Notes: generated by a model not told the origin, from the letters alone. 64,000 bases of DNA from an uncultured Phascolarctobacterium sp. (GCA_900545535.1 UQZN01000010.1:1-64000), one strand, 5' to 3'. Shown: positions 17,653 through 27,700, numbered from the stretch's first letter. Program-made: numbers and translations.

Positions 17653-18630
17653 TTATTTAAATCTTTCCGGATAGGCCGCTTCCGCCAGATCCCTGATCGC
17701 ATAAACTATATAATGAGTCGTACTATATAAATACGTATCACGCAGCTGCACAACTCTTTTATTTTTAACAGCATTCACACTTTGATAAGCCCGGTTCTGC
17801 AAAATCTCCTCCCGCATTTTCGACGGATCCTGCTCGTTATCATACTTCCAGCTGGGAATAACAAGTAAATCAGGATTGAGCCTGATCAGCGTCTCCTCTG
17901 AAAAAGTAGCATTAGGCGGCAAATCATACTCAGCCACCACATTCCTGACATTAGCATAATTGCAAATATCAGCAAAAGTAGTCCCCCTGGCCCCAAACGG
18001 CCCCATATAAGAAAGCGCCATCACGCTGATGCATTCTTCTGCCGGCATATTGCCGACCCTGGCTTGTACAAACGCCAGCTCCTTCTCCATCTTTGCCACG
18101 ATCTTCCCACCGGCAACACGCTCATCCACAACATTTGCCAGCTCGCAAATAGTCTGCTTGATCTCCTTCACCGTAGTCGGAGTTTTATAAACATAAACAG
18201 GCACTTTCGCACCGCGCAAAAGCTCCACAAAATTAAGATCAGTCCAGTCCGGGACCAACACCAGATCAGGCTGCTGCGCCAAAACAGACTCCAAACTGCC
18301 GCTTTGCACCCGCCCTTTGACCCGCTCCGCTTTAGCCGCAGCAGGCGAGATACCAGCGTCATCTGCCAAATAAGTCAACGCCGCGATCCGCTCAGGCTCC
18401 ACCATATCCAACAGTACCTCATCAGCACTCAACCCCAGCGATACTATACGCTGCGGCTTATATGTAAAATCGATCCGTGTTTTAGTCGCATCTGCAACGC
18501 TGTAACCGCCGCGTCCTGAAGCCGGAGTCTTGCTTTCAGTGGGCTTACCACACCCTGCAGCAAACACAGCCGCAACAACGCAAAAAGCAACCAGTACCGC
18601 CCTTAATCCCAGCCTGTATTTTTTTATCAC
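17653..18630 (-). CDS. Substrate-binding lipoprotein, BtuF type, in the cobalamin operon
   Basis: A 325-residue PF01497 lipoprotein with lipobox AAGC near residue 27, KPQRIVSLGLSADEVLLDMV near 58-77 and LESVLAQQPDLVLVP near 112-126. GTG 18630 follows AAGGAGG by 7 bases. Because its operon starts with a cobalamin riboswitch, a corrinoid is the most likely ligand. There is no permease or ATPase in this operon, so it probably docks on a transporter encoded elsewhere, possibly that at 6488-8261. Confidence 0.9.
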   Translation of the reverse strand: MIKKYRLGLRAVLVAFCVVAAVFAAGCGKPTESKTPASGRGGYSVADATKTRIDFTYKPQRIVSLGLSADEVLLDMVEPERIAALTYLADDAGISPAAAKAERVKGRVQSGSLESVLAQQPDLVLVPDWTDLNFVELLRGAKVPVYVYKTPTTVKEIKQTICELANVVDERVAGGKIVAKMEKELAFVQARVGNMPAEECISVMALSYMGPFGARGTTFADICNYANVRNVVAEYDLPPNATFSEETLIRLNPDLLVIPSWKYDNEQDPSKMREEILQNRAYQSVNAVKNKRVVQLRDTYLYSTTHYIVYAIRDLAEAAYPERFK

Positions 18631-18633
18631 AAA

Positions 18634-19626
18634 TTAGCCTCCTTCATCACCGCCCGGTACCACTTTACCGCAAGCGGCAAGCTGCAGCGCGATGCTCTGT
18701 TCAAAATCATTAAAGTCATTATAAGCAAGCTCATGCACCACATAATCAGGACTGATCGCCCGCAGCAGCTTCTGCACTGCCGTATCAGAAAACGGCCTGT
18801 GCTGATCTATTTTTATTACATGCTTCATCCGCTCGATATTACTGCACTTATCATCATACACACGCTTAAAAGTTTTTACATATTCACCGGAAAGCGAACA
18901 ATTTAAATGTAAACCCCTGATCAGCTTTCTATCCTGACCCAAAGCCTTAACGATCTTTAAAATATACTCGATCCCGTCCCGTTCCAACTGCAGACTCGGA
19001 TCAGTATTCATCAAATGCCCCGTGTCCAGCATAATACCAACATTCTTATGTGTGATCTTTTCAAAAAAAGCCCGCACCACAGCCGGATCAGTAAGCCGCA
19101 GCCCCGGCCACCACAAATTTTCAAATAATACCAGCACATCCTCAGGGATCTCATCAGCCACCCTGTTAAAAACGGCAGCGGCAGCGGTCACGATCTCCAG
19201 ATCACTGTGCTTAAACTCAAAAGTAAAAACCTCTTCCAGCGTACACTCAGCTATATGCCACACCAGATACTCCGGTTTTTCGACCAGAGCCGACTTGATA
19301 TTGGCCCTGATACTACGCAGCCAGCCCATACAATAAGTAGTGCCGTAATACTCCTGCAAAGCCTCTTTCGACGGAAAAAACCTCTGCAGCGTTTTTTTAT
19401 CATTGCGATACATCGCCAGCCACATCGGCCAGTAATTCAAATGCACCCCCACAGCCAGATGCTCAAAAGACTCAAAATAAGGCACGTTCCTGTAAACCAT
19501 CAGCTCGATCCCATCAAGGCCCAGCCCCGCAACAAACTGCTCCAAAGTTTTACCGGTTTTTAAAACAGCCTTCTCCTGCCCCGGCACCACACAATAATTA
19601 AACAGGTGCTTCACCTTGCGCCTCAT
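18634..19626 (-). CDS. TIM-barrel protein, candidate CbiR-like corrinoid-remodelling hydrolase
   Basis: A 330-residue xylose-isomerase/AP-endonuclease-2-like TIM barrel (PF01261): barrel strands GLDGIELMV near 35-43, AVGVHLNYW near 57, LVLFENLWWP near 166, VGIMLDTGHLMNTDP near 195 and RGLHLNCSLSGEYVK near 237. The acids and His at strand ends form the usual metal site. CbiR, the corrinoid-remodelling enzyme of Akkermansia, belongs to this superfamily; the cobalamin riboswitch and a BtuF-type neighbour make this the best candidate, but a sugar-phosphate isomerase cannot be excluded. ATGA overlap with the upstream ORF; 3 bases from the lipoprotein gene. Confidence 0.7.
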   Translation of the reverse strand: MRRKVKHLFNYCVVPGQEKAVLKTGKTLEQFVAGLGLDGIELMVYRNVPYFESFEHLAVGVHLNYWPMWLAMYRNDKKTLQRFFPSKEALQEYYGTTYCMGWLRSIRANIKSALVEKPEYLVWHIAECTLEEVFTFEFKHSDLEIVTAAAAVFNRVADEIPEDVLVLFENLWWPGLRLTDPAVVRAFFEKITHKNVGIMLDTGHLMNTDPSLQLERDGIEYILKIVKALGQDRKLIRGLHLNCSLSGEYVKTFKRVYDDKCSNIERMKHVIKIDQHRPFSDTAVQKLLRAISPDYVVHELAYNDFNDFEQSIALQLAACGKVVPGGDEGG

Positions 19627-19820
19627 ACAGTCACCGCCTCAGGTTCCTCGCTGTTATCATTACTGCGCATTTTTTTACTGCGGGCCGCCGCTCCCCTCTG
19701 AGAACATTTAAACCTTAACCTGTTCACCTCGCGTAATAAAGCAATGTAGCTTGCTTTATCAACAGTGATCATTGTATCGTCATTTTTTTCAATCTCTTTA
19801 ATGATCTTCTTTAATTTCAT
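19623..19820 (-). CDS. Small protein, first gene of the cobalamin operon
   Basis: Around 65 residues from ATG 19820: amphipathic, Lys-rich N-terminal half (MKLKKIIKEIEKNDDTM), basic middle and acidic tail. No known motif. A perfect AAGGAGG sits at 19854-19860, too far for ATG 19820 and too close for GTG 19853; a TTG-started 8-codon leader peptide ending on the ATGA could couple the two, which is speculative. Overlaps the TIM-barrel start by ATGA. Confidence 0.5.
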   Translation of the reverse strand: MKLKKIIKEIEKNDDTMITVDKASYIALLREVNRLRFKCSQRGAAARSKKMRSNDNSEEPEAVTV

Positions 19821-19883
19821 ACCCGTATCAGGCTGCGCAGCAAAACAGCCCACCCTCCTTCAAATGACTTGCGCCGTGTATCC

Positions 19884-19924
19884 CAAAAACAAAACAGGAA
19901 ACTGCCAATGCGTCAGTTTCCTGT
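19884..19924 (-). terminator. Terminator of the 20-kb cobalamin riboswitch
   Basis: Stem AGGAAACTG with CAGTTTCCT (19922-19914 with 19904-19896), then GTTTTGTTTTT on the minus strand. Lies between the aptamer and the first ORF, as expected for transcriptional OFF control by cobalamin. Confidence 0.8.
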
Positions 19925-20067
19925 CAAAATACATCATCACCACGCACCAGGATACACAGCCGCCAAGCTGCAAAACACAGCAAAACGCGACAATACCGTT
20001 TTTTTAAAACCAATAAAAACAGTACATATGTATCCACCTTGTGCATCGCAAGTCATCACGGATGTTA

Positions 20068-20232
20068 AAACAGGCAGTTCTCCTGGCTTCGGATCATTGC
20101 TCGGCCACGCCTTCTCAGGTTTCCCCAATGGACAAATGCGGCTTCGCTCCCCGTTACAGTTGCGGGACAGCGCAGGTCTTACACCTGCTTCTCTATTAAG
20201 TCCTCCAAGCAATCGCTTTTGGACACCTGCTT
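20068..20232 (-). promoter_or_regulatory. Cobalamin riboswitch of the cbiR-like/exbBD/tonB operon
   Basis: Matches the Rfam cobalamin class: closing P1 (20232-20226 with 20074-20068), a GCAGGTGTAAGACCTGC hairpin, conserved core GCTGTCCCGCAACTGT (complement of 20156-20171) and the 3' GAAGCCAGGAGAACTGCCTG segment. Followed by a terminator at 19884-19924. Expected to silence the operon when corrinoid is plentiful. Confidence 0.93.
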
Positions 20233-20305
20233 TCTTACCATATTAAATTTTAAAATTTGATAAAGTCAGCTTATTCATAATAAATTTTAAATAAACTATA
20301 CAGTC

Positions 20306-20334
20306 ATTATAAACTTCATGCTTTTTGTAGTCAA
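20306..20334 (-). promoter_or_regulatory. Promoter upstream of the 20-kb cobalamin riboswitch
   Basis: Minus strand TTGACT (20334-20329), 17-base spacer, TATAAT (20311-20306). Shows that the CHAT gene upstream ends a separate operon. Confidence 0.8.
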
Positions 20335-20366
20335 GCAAAAATTCTAAAATTCACTTTATTTCTTCA

Positions 20367-21287
20367 TCACGAAAAAATATTTTTAATTCTCTGCATCACA
20401 GACACAGTACCGCTTTTTGGGGCAGCTTCACTTTCCACCATCACGATCTCCTGCGCCGACAAACCCTTTTTTACATATAAAACCGGCGTATTCTCCTCTG
20501 CAATCCCTTTTAAAAGCAACGCCGCCTTCGCCTGGTCAAAAGCCTGCTGCAAATTCTGGCCAAAACCGACGCTGGAATAAAACTGCGCCGCAAAAACTAT
20601 GGCCGCCTCATCACCGATCTCAGTATTCATCCCAATAGCAGCCTCAACCTTCTCCACAACAGCCTGCGCCTCCTTCTGCGAAAAACAGGCGTTAAAAAAA
20701 ATCAGCCTCACCTTTTTAGATGCAGAAGCCACAGCGGCAGCCATCGCCTCTTTAGAAACCATAGCCATATTACCGCTGCCGTCATCCAAAACGATCTCAC
20801 CCTTTTCAGAACCATGTCCCGAAAAATGAATGATCTCCGGATCAGTTTCGTTGATCGCCTGCAAAATATCCAGCGACTGCACAGCCCATCGGCTGAAAAA
20901 CTCGATCCCGTCGCGCCCCTCCGACCTGCGGATAGCATCAGTTATCGACCTGACTTCCTTATCTAAAGCCAGCTTCTGCGTATCCTGCGGATTAGCCGCC
21001 AAAAACAAGATCGTCAGCTTATCAACAGGCTGCTGCGGCCTAATCGCCTGCTCGATCTCTTCCCCCACCTGCAAAGCGCGCTCACGCAGCAGCTGTGATT
21101 TTTGACCGCACAAAACGATAAAATCGTTTTCTTCCCCTAAAAGCTCTTTTTCCGTCCTGGCGATAGCCTGCTCGATCTCGCTCATCTTTTTGCAGGCCTC
21201 TGCCCGATCACTGCGCAGCTTCATCAGCTTCGCCTTTTTATTCATGATCGAAGCCTGAGCCTTCTCAAACTCTTTATCATTCATCAT
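20367..21287 (-). CDS. CHAT-domain (caspase-like) protease
   Basis: A 306-residue cytoplasmic protein: coiled-coil N-terminus (residues 1-90, heptad-like Lys/Glu-rich) then a CHAT domain from KLTILFLAANP near 93. The catalytic dyad is present as His in IIHFSGHGSEKG near 157-162 and Cys in LIFFNACFS near 200. Family C-terminal motif AAQFYSSVGFGQNLQQAF near 231. CHAT proteases act in bacterial defence, for example as Craspase effectors, and in signalling. Last gene of a cobalamin-riboswitch operon, 3 bases after an amidase gene; no CRISPR or known sensor nearby. Substrate unknown. Confidence 0.9.
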   Translation of the reverse strand: MMNDKEFEKAQASIMNKKAKLMKLRSDRAEACKKMSEIEQAIARTEKELLGEENDFIVLCGQKSQLLRERALQVGEEIEQAIRPQQPVDKLTILFLAANPQDTQKLALDKEVRSITDAIRRSEGRDGIEFFSRWAVQSLDILQAINETDPEIIHFSGHGSEKGEIVLDDGSGNMAMVSKEAMAAAVASASKKVRLIFFNACFSQKEAQAVVEKVEAAIGMNTEIGDEAAIVFAAQFYSSVGFGQNLQQAFDQAKAALLLKGIAEENTPVLYVKKGLSAQEIVMVESEAAPKSGTVSVMQRIKNIFS

Positions 21288-21290
21288 TCA

Positions 21291-21818
21291 TCATGCCTCT
21301 ACCTGCCTGAAATACTCGCCGATACCGGCCGCAATAGCGCCAGCAAATGCCGGCAGATCATTTTCCAAAAGCTCCAGATCATCGTTATTATCAATAAAAG
21401 CCAGCTCCACCAAAATAGCCGGCATCACAGTCCGCCGCAGCACATACAGCCCCTGCCGCTCCTTACAGCCACGGTCTATCGTCGGCACCTTGCCCAAAAT
21501 CTTCTTCTGCACAGCCTCACCCAAAAGCCGGCCCTGCCCGCTGTAATATAAAGTTTCCGTACCACGGGCATTACGGCCCGGCGACGCATTGCAATGCAGC
21601 GAAACAAAAATATCAGCCGGCCAGTCATTGGCAGCAGCCACCACAGCAGCCAGATCATCATTCTGCAAAAGCCTTACCTCATACCCGGCCCTTTTTAAAG
21701 CACGTTCCAACAAAGCACCAGCCTGTTTGGTAACATCCGCCTCACGCACATCATAATCACTGTTCACCGCACCGCTGTCAACCGCCGGGTCGTGTCCCGG
21801 ATTAACAAAAACCTTCAT
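21291..21818 (-). CDS. N-acetylmuramoyl-L-alanine amidase, Amidase_3 type
   Basis: A 175-residue zinc amidase: FVNPGHDPAVDSGA with His9, Glu26 in READVT, His74 in FVSLHCNAS, and the catalytic Glu near 138 in AILVELAFIDN. It cleaves the amide bond between muramic acid and the stem peptide. It has no signal peptide, so it is either released by another route or used when cells lyse. Compact, domain-only length, like CwlD or phage lysins, but no phage genes are nearby. Sits between an exported protein and a CHAT protease in the same operon. Confidence 0.92.
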   Translation of the reverse strand: MKVFVNPGHDPAVDSGAVNSDYDVREADVTKQAGALLERALKRAGYEVRLLQNDDLAAVVAAANDWPADIFVSLHCNASPGRNARGTETLYYSGQGRLLGEAVQKKILGKVPTIDRGCKERQGLYVLRRTVMPAILVELAFIDNNDDLELLENDLPAFAGAIAAGIGEYFRQVEA

Positions 21819-21882
21819 CGCCCGCGCCCCCTTTCACCTGCATCAACTTTTATTACAATGTCATAATTCAGTATATTATTTA

Positions 21883-22437
21883 TTATTCTTCGCCTTCCAG
21901 CCGCAGCTGCGAAGCGGGAATATGCGTTAAAATCTCCAGCATGATCTCGGCAAAACTGTGCGCAGGCACAGGCTTCCACGCCGACTTTATATCGCTGCTT
22001 TGCAAAACAACGCCATTTTTACTGTAAACTGCATTGTGCAGCTCGCGGTACTGTTTGGCACGCAGATTAAACAACAGCACCTGCGTACAATACTCAACAC
22101 TGTCACCAGCTTTCAGCTTTTGGGCAAATACTTTGGTATCCAAATGTTTTTTAAGTTCCGGATTCAAAAAAACAGTTTTGACCTCAGCCTGCAGAATATT
22201 CCTGTCCTTATCGCCAAAAGCACCCCTGGTCATAAAAACGCTGTCCTTAGCCAGATAATACCTGCCGGTCGAATTTTCCATAACCTCCGTCCAGCGGGCC
22301 GCCTCTTTTTCAGCCGCCGTCTGCTGCGGATTGACGCTGATCTGCCAGTCCATACCGCTGCCGCTTTCCTCGGCAGCGAAGCCCTGCGCTGCCATTAAAA
22401 TACTTAAACTGAAAATAATTGCCGCAATAAATTTCAT
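21883..22437 (-). CDS. Exported protein, possible surface-adhesion-type
   Basis: A 184-residue protein from ATG 22437 (GAGG about 7 bases upstream): signal peptide with cleavage near GFA-AE (residue 22), then RWTEVMENSTGRYYLAKDSVF and a C-terminal region of strands and helices. The pattern of a short exported protein reporting Tyr/Leu-rich variables (RYYLAKDSV) recalls small Negativicutes surface proteins, but I do not recognise a named family. Part of the CHAT/amidase operon. Confidence 0.7.
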   Translation of the reverse strand: MKFIAAIIFSLSILMAAQGFAAEESGSGMDWQISVNPQQTAAEKEAARWTEVMENSTGRYYLAKDSVFMTRGAFGDKDRNILQAEVKTVFLNPELKKHLDTKVFAQKLKAGDSVEYCTQVLLFNLRAKQYRELHNAVYSKNGVVLQSSDIKSAWKPVPAHSFAEIMLEILTHIPASQLRLEGEE

Positions 22438-22489
22438 CCTATTACCTCGCAACTTCCACTATTTTGCAAATACTGCCGGCAGTTCAGCT

Positions 22490-23107
22490 TCAATTCAAAG
22501 CTGCTGCCTGCGGCATGGGCGCGCCGCTGCTGCGCAGACAGTATTTATCCGGGTCAATATCATTCCTGAAGCGAAGCACCAGCTTACGCTCGCCTTCCGG
22601 CAGCGCCTGCCACACCTTGGCAAAAGCAAAACCGACAGGATTACCGAACCCCAACGCCATATAAAACGGCACCACAAATTTTTTACTGATTTCTGTTTCG
22701 CCACGCTGCTGCATACCGATCAAAACAGCAATTTTTCCCTGCGCCGCAGCCAGCTCACTGTCTTTAACAGCCCCGTTAAAATATACCAGCCTGATCTCAT
22801 CCACAGCCTGCGCCATTTTTTTCAGCAAGCTGCTTTTACTGCACCAGTCGCTGGTCGTGCCGTCATCATCCGCAAACACAAAATCGCCTTTAGCCGTACA
22901 CTCGCCGCAAAAATGCACAATGTCCGGCCGCAGGTTTTTAACAGCCTCTATCACATTATCAACCTTAACAGCACGCAAGGCAACAACTTCAAAACATCTG
23001 CCGCAGGGCTCCGCTGTCAGCTTCTGCTGCAGCAAGGCGGCCTCACCGCGCTCTGCCGGCGGCACAGCCGCCACCAGCAGTATTTTTATTTTCTGCATCG
23101 TTTCCAT
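22490..23107 (-). CDS. CHAT-like protein with both catalytic residues lost
   Basis: A 205-residue protein aligned by eye to the CHAT domain at 20367-21287: PDIVHFCGECTAKGDFVF for PEIIHFSGHGSEKGEIVL, LVYFNGAVKDSE for LIFFNACFSQKE, VVPFYMALGFGNPVGFAF for AAQFYSSVGFGQNLQQAF. The catalytic His reads Glu and the catalytic Cys reads Ala, so it should be proteolytically dead. ATG 23107 is chosen for its spacing of 9 bases from GGGAGGG. It probably acts as a partner, scaffold or decoy of the active CHAT protease in the operon (inference). Confidence 0.8.
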   Translation of the reverse strand: METMQKIKILLVAAVPPAERGEAALLQQKLTAEPCGRCFEVVALRAVKVDNVIEAVKNLRPDIVHFCGECTAKGDFVFADDDGTTSDWCSKSSLLKKMAQAVDEIRLVYFNGAVKDSELAAAQGKIAVLIGMQQRGETEISKKFVVPFYMALGFGNPVGFAFAKVWQALPEGERKLVLRFRNDIDPDKYCLRSSGAPMPQAAALN

Positions 23108-23183
23108 AACCATACACCCTCCCAAAATTTATGTTATTCAGCTGCCGCAGCCCTTTAGCAGGCTGCGGCACTTAAATAGCATA

Positions 23184-23233
23184 ACTGCCGTATCAGCCGC
23201 CGCACAAGCGGCGGGTAGTGACGATACGGCAGT
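23184..23233 (-). promoter_or_regulatory. Intercistronic GC-rich hairpin
   Basis: 11-bp perfect stem ACTGCCGTATC/GATACGGCAGT enclosing an inner GCCGCCGC/GCGGCGG stem. No T-run follows on the minus strand, so it is more likely an mRNA-stability or processing element than a terminator. Lies between the repeat-rich gene and the degenerate CHAT gene. Confidence 0.55.
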
Positions 23234-23286
23234 AAAATAATGCTGAAAACTTAAGTTGGAAACAAGCTCATCACACAGCGATTTGC

Positions 23287-24606
23287 TTATTTATCCTTTC
23301 TTTCCAAATCTTCCGGACGAGCCAGACGTTTAGCGATCTTGGTAACGCTTGCTTTAGCAGCTGCCAGACCACGTGCAGCAGCAGTTCTTTCAATTACCAT
23401 AGCCGCAGTATTGATGACATAACCAGTCGCAGTCCCATTTGCAAAGTCGCCTGCAGATTTAACCGTACTCAAAGCACCTGCAGCATCAATATCTAAAGAA
23501 GTATCAATGCTTTGGAACTTCACGCCGTCAACCAGATACAGGTCGTTGCCTTCGCCCGGCAGTAAAGCAAAGCATGGTGAAGCAGGAGAAACTGTAGCAG
23601 TCTTATATTTAGCGCCAGTGCCAAACCCGCCAGCCTGCAAGTCAGCCTCAGTAGTTTGAATAACAATATAGCTATATTGAGAATACGCAGTATTATAATG
23701 AGCTGCCAACACATACGCTTTGTTATTAACAAAAGCTACATCAACAAAATCGCCACCAAAATTATTTGGAATATCCGAAGCAGCAATAGTTTCTGTGAAT
23801 AAAGGCGTTGCACCAGAAATATCAAATATTTCCAGTTTCGATGCAGGATTGCCATCGGCCTGCTGTGCGCCGCCAACAGAAGTTACGTAAGCATAATCTC
23901 CGTTAACAACTACACCGGTTACATTATTTCCAGCCAAATCCATTTCGGCAGTACCAGTGCCAGCAAGCGGGATCTTAACAATAGCGGACTCGCCAAAGGT
24001 GTATGTCCAACCACTGTTGGTAAAGCGTCCGAAAACTGCAATCAGATAAGCAGAACTGCCGCTGATTTGCAAATCAAGCCCATAGCCGGCGCCTTTCCAT
24101 TGCGTAGTATCGCCAGCAATATCCGGCGTAAATTCATAAGCATAACCAGTCTCACTGAAAGCATCCGCCGCCATGTTATATTTGTAAATATAGCATTTAC
24201 GGGTAGTAGGATTGCAATCGTTAGCAATCATATACATAACGCCGTCATAAACAACAATACCATAAGGATTGGTAGTAGACCATTGCTGCACGCCGGTAAC
24301 AGGCGAAGTAGCATTACATTGAGCCGTTTGCTTCTGCGACCAGTTGGAAGGATCGTAAATACCATACAAACCTCTGCCAGACTGCCCCAACTCGCCTACG
24401 CCGCTGTAATCATAGCTGTTGACCAAAGTACGCAAAGTACCGGTAATACTGATTGGCAAAACACGTGGATCTGTAGTCATATTGGTACCGGAAATGATTT
24501 GAGTAACAGCTGTTTCCGTAGCCGTCACGCCAACAGTACAAGCACCTACCCAGCCGACGCTATACCCGCTGTTTACTAATCCTGCTGCTAATTTTTCACT
24601 TGCCAT
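23287..24606 (-). CDS. Propeller-like repeat protein of unknown function
   Basis: A 439-residue protein from ATG 24606 (AAGGAGG 8 bases upstream). Repeated Gly/Asp-turn strands of the form NPYGIVVYDGVMYMIAND, GVVVNGDYAYVTSVGG, VAFVNNKAYVLAAHYN and GNDLYLVDG are typical of a beta-propeller with about six blades. No signal peptide or lipobox is visible, although the strand content resembles surface proteins; the first 35 residues are Ala/Gly/Val-rich. Basic helical C-terminus (KIAKRLARPEDLERK). It follows the fusion receptor gene by about 130 bases. It could be the molecule monitored by, or presented with, the receptor; this is inference. Confidence 0.75.
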   Translation of the reverse strand: MASEKLAAGLVNSGYSVGWVGACTVGVTATETAVTQIISGTNMTTDPRVLPISITGTLRTLVNSYDYSGVGELGQSGRGLYGIYDPSNWSQKQTAQCNATSPVTGVQQWSTTNPYGIVVYDGVMYMIANDCNPTTRKCYIYKYNMAADAFSETGYAYEFTPDIAGDTTQWKGAGYGLDLQISGSSAYLIAVFGRFTNSGWTYTFGESAIVKIPLAGTGTAEMDLAGNNVTGVVVNGDYAYVTSVGGAQQADGNPASKLEIFDISGATPLFTETIAASDIPNNFGGDFVDVAFVNNKAYVLAAHYNTAYSQYSYIVIQTTEADLQAGGFGTGAKYKTATVSPASPCFALLPGEGNDLYLVDGVKFQSIDTSLDIDAAGALSTVKSAGDFANGTATGYVINTAAMVIERTAAARGLAAAKASVTKIAKRLARPEDLERKDK

Positions 24607-24735
24607 TTTCACAACCTCCTTAAAGTTAACTTATCTGCGGTCTGTTCCCGCTGCCATTCATTACTGTCTGTATTCAAACAGCATTTATATAAATCAGGTC
24701 AGTATCTCTGTACTGGCGCTGTATTATAATAAAAT

Positions 24736-27700
24736 TTAGAAACTATATTCCAGCGTTGTGTAATACATACGACCGGCAAGCGGATAGAAAGAAGCCGTCT
24801 TAGGTCCATAATACATACCGGTAGTGATGAAAACTTCCTTACCTTTATCAAAAACATCATTGACGCCGGCGCTTAAACGCCATTTTTTATCAAATTTATA
24901 TTTGACTCCCAAATCAACGATCGAATAAGAATCGCGCACGTCTATTGCATTGGCATCGCCAGAATCAGTACCACGCAAGATCTCCTGATCGGTATAACGG
25001 TATTCTCCGAAAACGTTCAGTTTGTCACCGGGGAACAGATAATCAACTCTGGCGCTGACGACCCATTCAGGTACAAAAGATGCTCCGCCTTGCGCCCAGT
25101 TATAGTTATAACCCAAACCGTTACCCACTTCTTTACTTTTCTGCCATGTTGCTGCCAAAGCCAGGTTCAAGCGCTGCCATTTCATATTATGAGCCAGTTC
25201 AAGGCCATATGTTTCAATATTACCTGTCGGGCAATAACAACTTAATCCATCTCCGCCACGCGGTGTCCACAGTACAAGCTGGTTATTTGCTTTGCGCTGA
25301 TACCAAGTAAGGATTGTATCCGTATCAGCTCCGGCCAGCTTGCCCTGCCAGTTCAGGCTGAAATCGAACTGACTGCCTGTTTCCCATAAGCCATTATCAA
25401 TATTCCCGCCTTTACCGGCAACAGTAAAGACATAGTTTTGCCCAACAAAGCCGCCATCACCAAAGATTTCGTAGAAGTTGGGATGCCTGTTATAAGTACC
25501 CCAGGTAGATTTAAAGCTCCAGTGGTCGTTGAGCTGCTTCTGCAGCGCCACGCCACCTGAATACATCCAGCGGCTATCAGCATCGCCCAAATCACCAAGT
25601 CCTTCCATCTCTACTTTATCGGCACGCAGGATCGGTGTCAGCTTAAAATCGCCATCATCATTGAGGGTAATAGTGTCCTGCAAGGTCAAATGATATTCAC
25701 GGTTATTATATTTGGAAAGCATTTTTCTAACGGTTCTATTAACACCAGTTTGACTATCAATTTGTTCCTGCGTAAGATCCCATCTGTTGCCATTAGCATC
25801 CATAGTTTCACGAGTATAATCCGCATTGAATTCCAGCAGATGGTTGCTGCCCAGCTTCATCGCCGTATTCAGATTGCCGTTCCATTTTTTAGAACGCCAG
25901 GTTCCCCATAATTCACCCGGCAAATAATCGTTCTCATCCCTTTTTGCAAAAGGATCACCTGTTATTATTCCATTTTTTGTATCCTCTATTTGCCTGTAAC
26001 CGCCTATATTAGTATAAGTTTTTTTGCTGTCCAGATAGGCAATATGCCACCCCAGATCAAGGTTGCCAAGCGTATCGCGACGCCCGATCAAAAATTCTTT
26101 ATAATCAATATCCATATCAGCATCGAAATAGCCGGAATTTAAATAAGGAATTACATAGGTTCTATTTACTGCCCTGGCAAGCCCTTCATGCATCTTTTTC
26201 CAAACACCTTTAACTGTCCAGTGATCATCCTGCCATTTAAGCATGGCATTATTATTCTGATAACCGTTACTTTGGCGTTTGTAAGTGCCTGCAAGTACAT
26301 TATTTTGGGTATTACTGCTCTGCGGCCAAATATAATCAAAATCTCCATGCCAGATATCACGGGCATAGGTAGCAAGCAGACTGCCGCTGCCAAGCGGCAT
26401 GCTGTATTCATAGGTACTGCTGTAGCCGCCATAGGATTTGACGCCCTGGGTGATATGCCCGTGCCCTTCGTTGGGCTTTTTAGTGATGATATTGATAACA
26501 CCGCCTAGTGGCGCACCGGCAAAACGAGCCGGTACATAACCGCGATAGACTTCGATGCGTTCAATATTATCAGCCGGGATCGCCGACAGATTGACTGCCG
26601 CATCACCGGTCAGGTTCATCTGCACGCCGTCCACATAGACGCTGACCTGCGCAGCCGTTGACCCACGTACACGCGCTACAGTATAATGTCCGACGCCATT
26701 AAGCCGCTGCACGAATAAGCCAGGCACTCTGTCCAGAAGTTCCGGCAGGTTCTTCTGCTCACCCTCGAATTGTGCCGGATAAATAACGCTGACCTGACCC
26801 GGGCTGAGATTCTTTTCCCAGTCGGGACGTTTGGCTTCAACAGTCAGCCCGCCCAGCTCAAACTCGCCCATACCGCCGGTGACTGTGCCGCTGACGCTGC
26901 CCGTATCATCACGGACAACACTGCTGCCCGCCTCGCCCATATCATAAACAGCCCGGCTGTCAGCACTTCCGCTTTCAGCAGCAACACTCTGCTGCGCCTG
27001 CTGCATCTGCGGCACCTGCACGTTGCCGACCTTGGGCGCCTGCCCCACTACCACGGTGGGCGCATTGGCTTTGGCAAAGCCGCCACCGTTTACAGACGGC
27101 TCCCCGCCTGAAGCATTTACTTTAGCCGCTTTGCTGCCGCCGCTGCCGAAACCGCCCCAGCTGAAGTCCAGCCCGCCGTTGATGCTCCATTCGTTGCCTA
27201 CGTCGCTGCCGGTAGTTTTGATAAAATCAAGGTTCAAGGCAGCATTGGGTGAAAGTTTTACTTTGCCGCCCACGTTCCATTCCCACCAGCTGTCGCTGCC
27301 GCCAACCGTTTCAACCAGTCTGTTTAAAGCCCCATAGCTTTGGTGCAGCTTTTGCCCGCCGGCAAACTCGTGTCCCCAGCTGACGCCGGCATAGATGTTG
27401 CCTTTGTCGCCGATATTTTTACCGGCTTTCAGCCCCAGCTTGCCAATGGCAGTATCATATCCCTGTTCGTGTATGCCCAAGCCGTTAGTCAGTTTATAGC
27501 TGCTTTCATCCACATGGCCCACATACAGGGATACGGAAGGTTCCCAGAACCAATTAGAACTAAGTTCATTGCGCTTGCCGTACTGCGCGCCGATACCGTA
27601 GGCCCAGGTACTGTTATCGCCTTTGACCTTGCCGATGCTGCCGTTGCCAGTATTACCGGTAAAGTGATAATCATTTTTAAGTTTAAAGGCGTTGACCCCC

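Noticed and set aside
21291..21818. Amidase as part of a prophage
   Set aside because: No holin, capsid, tail, portal or integrase genes are near; neighbours are CHAT and surface proteins.
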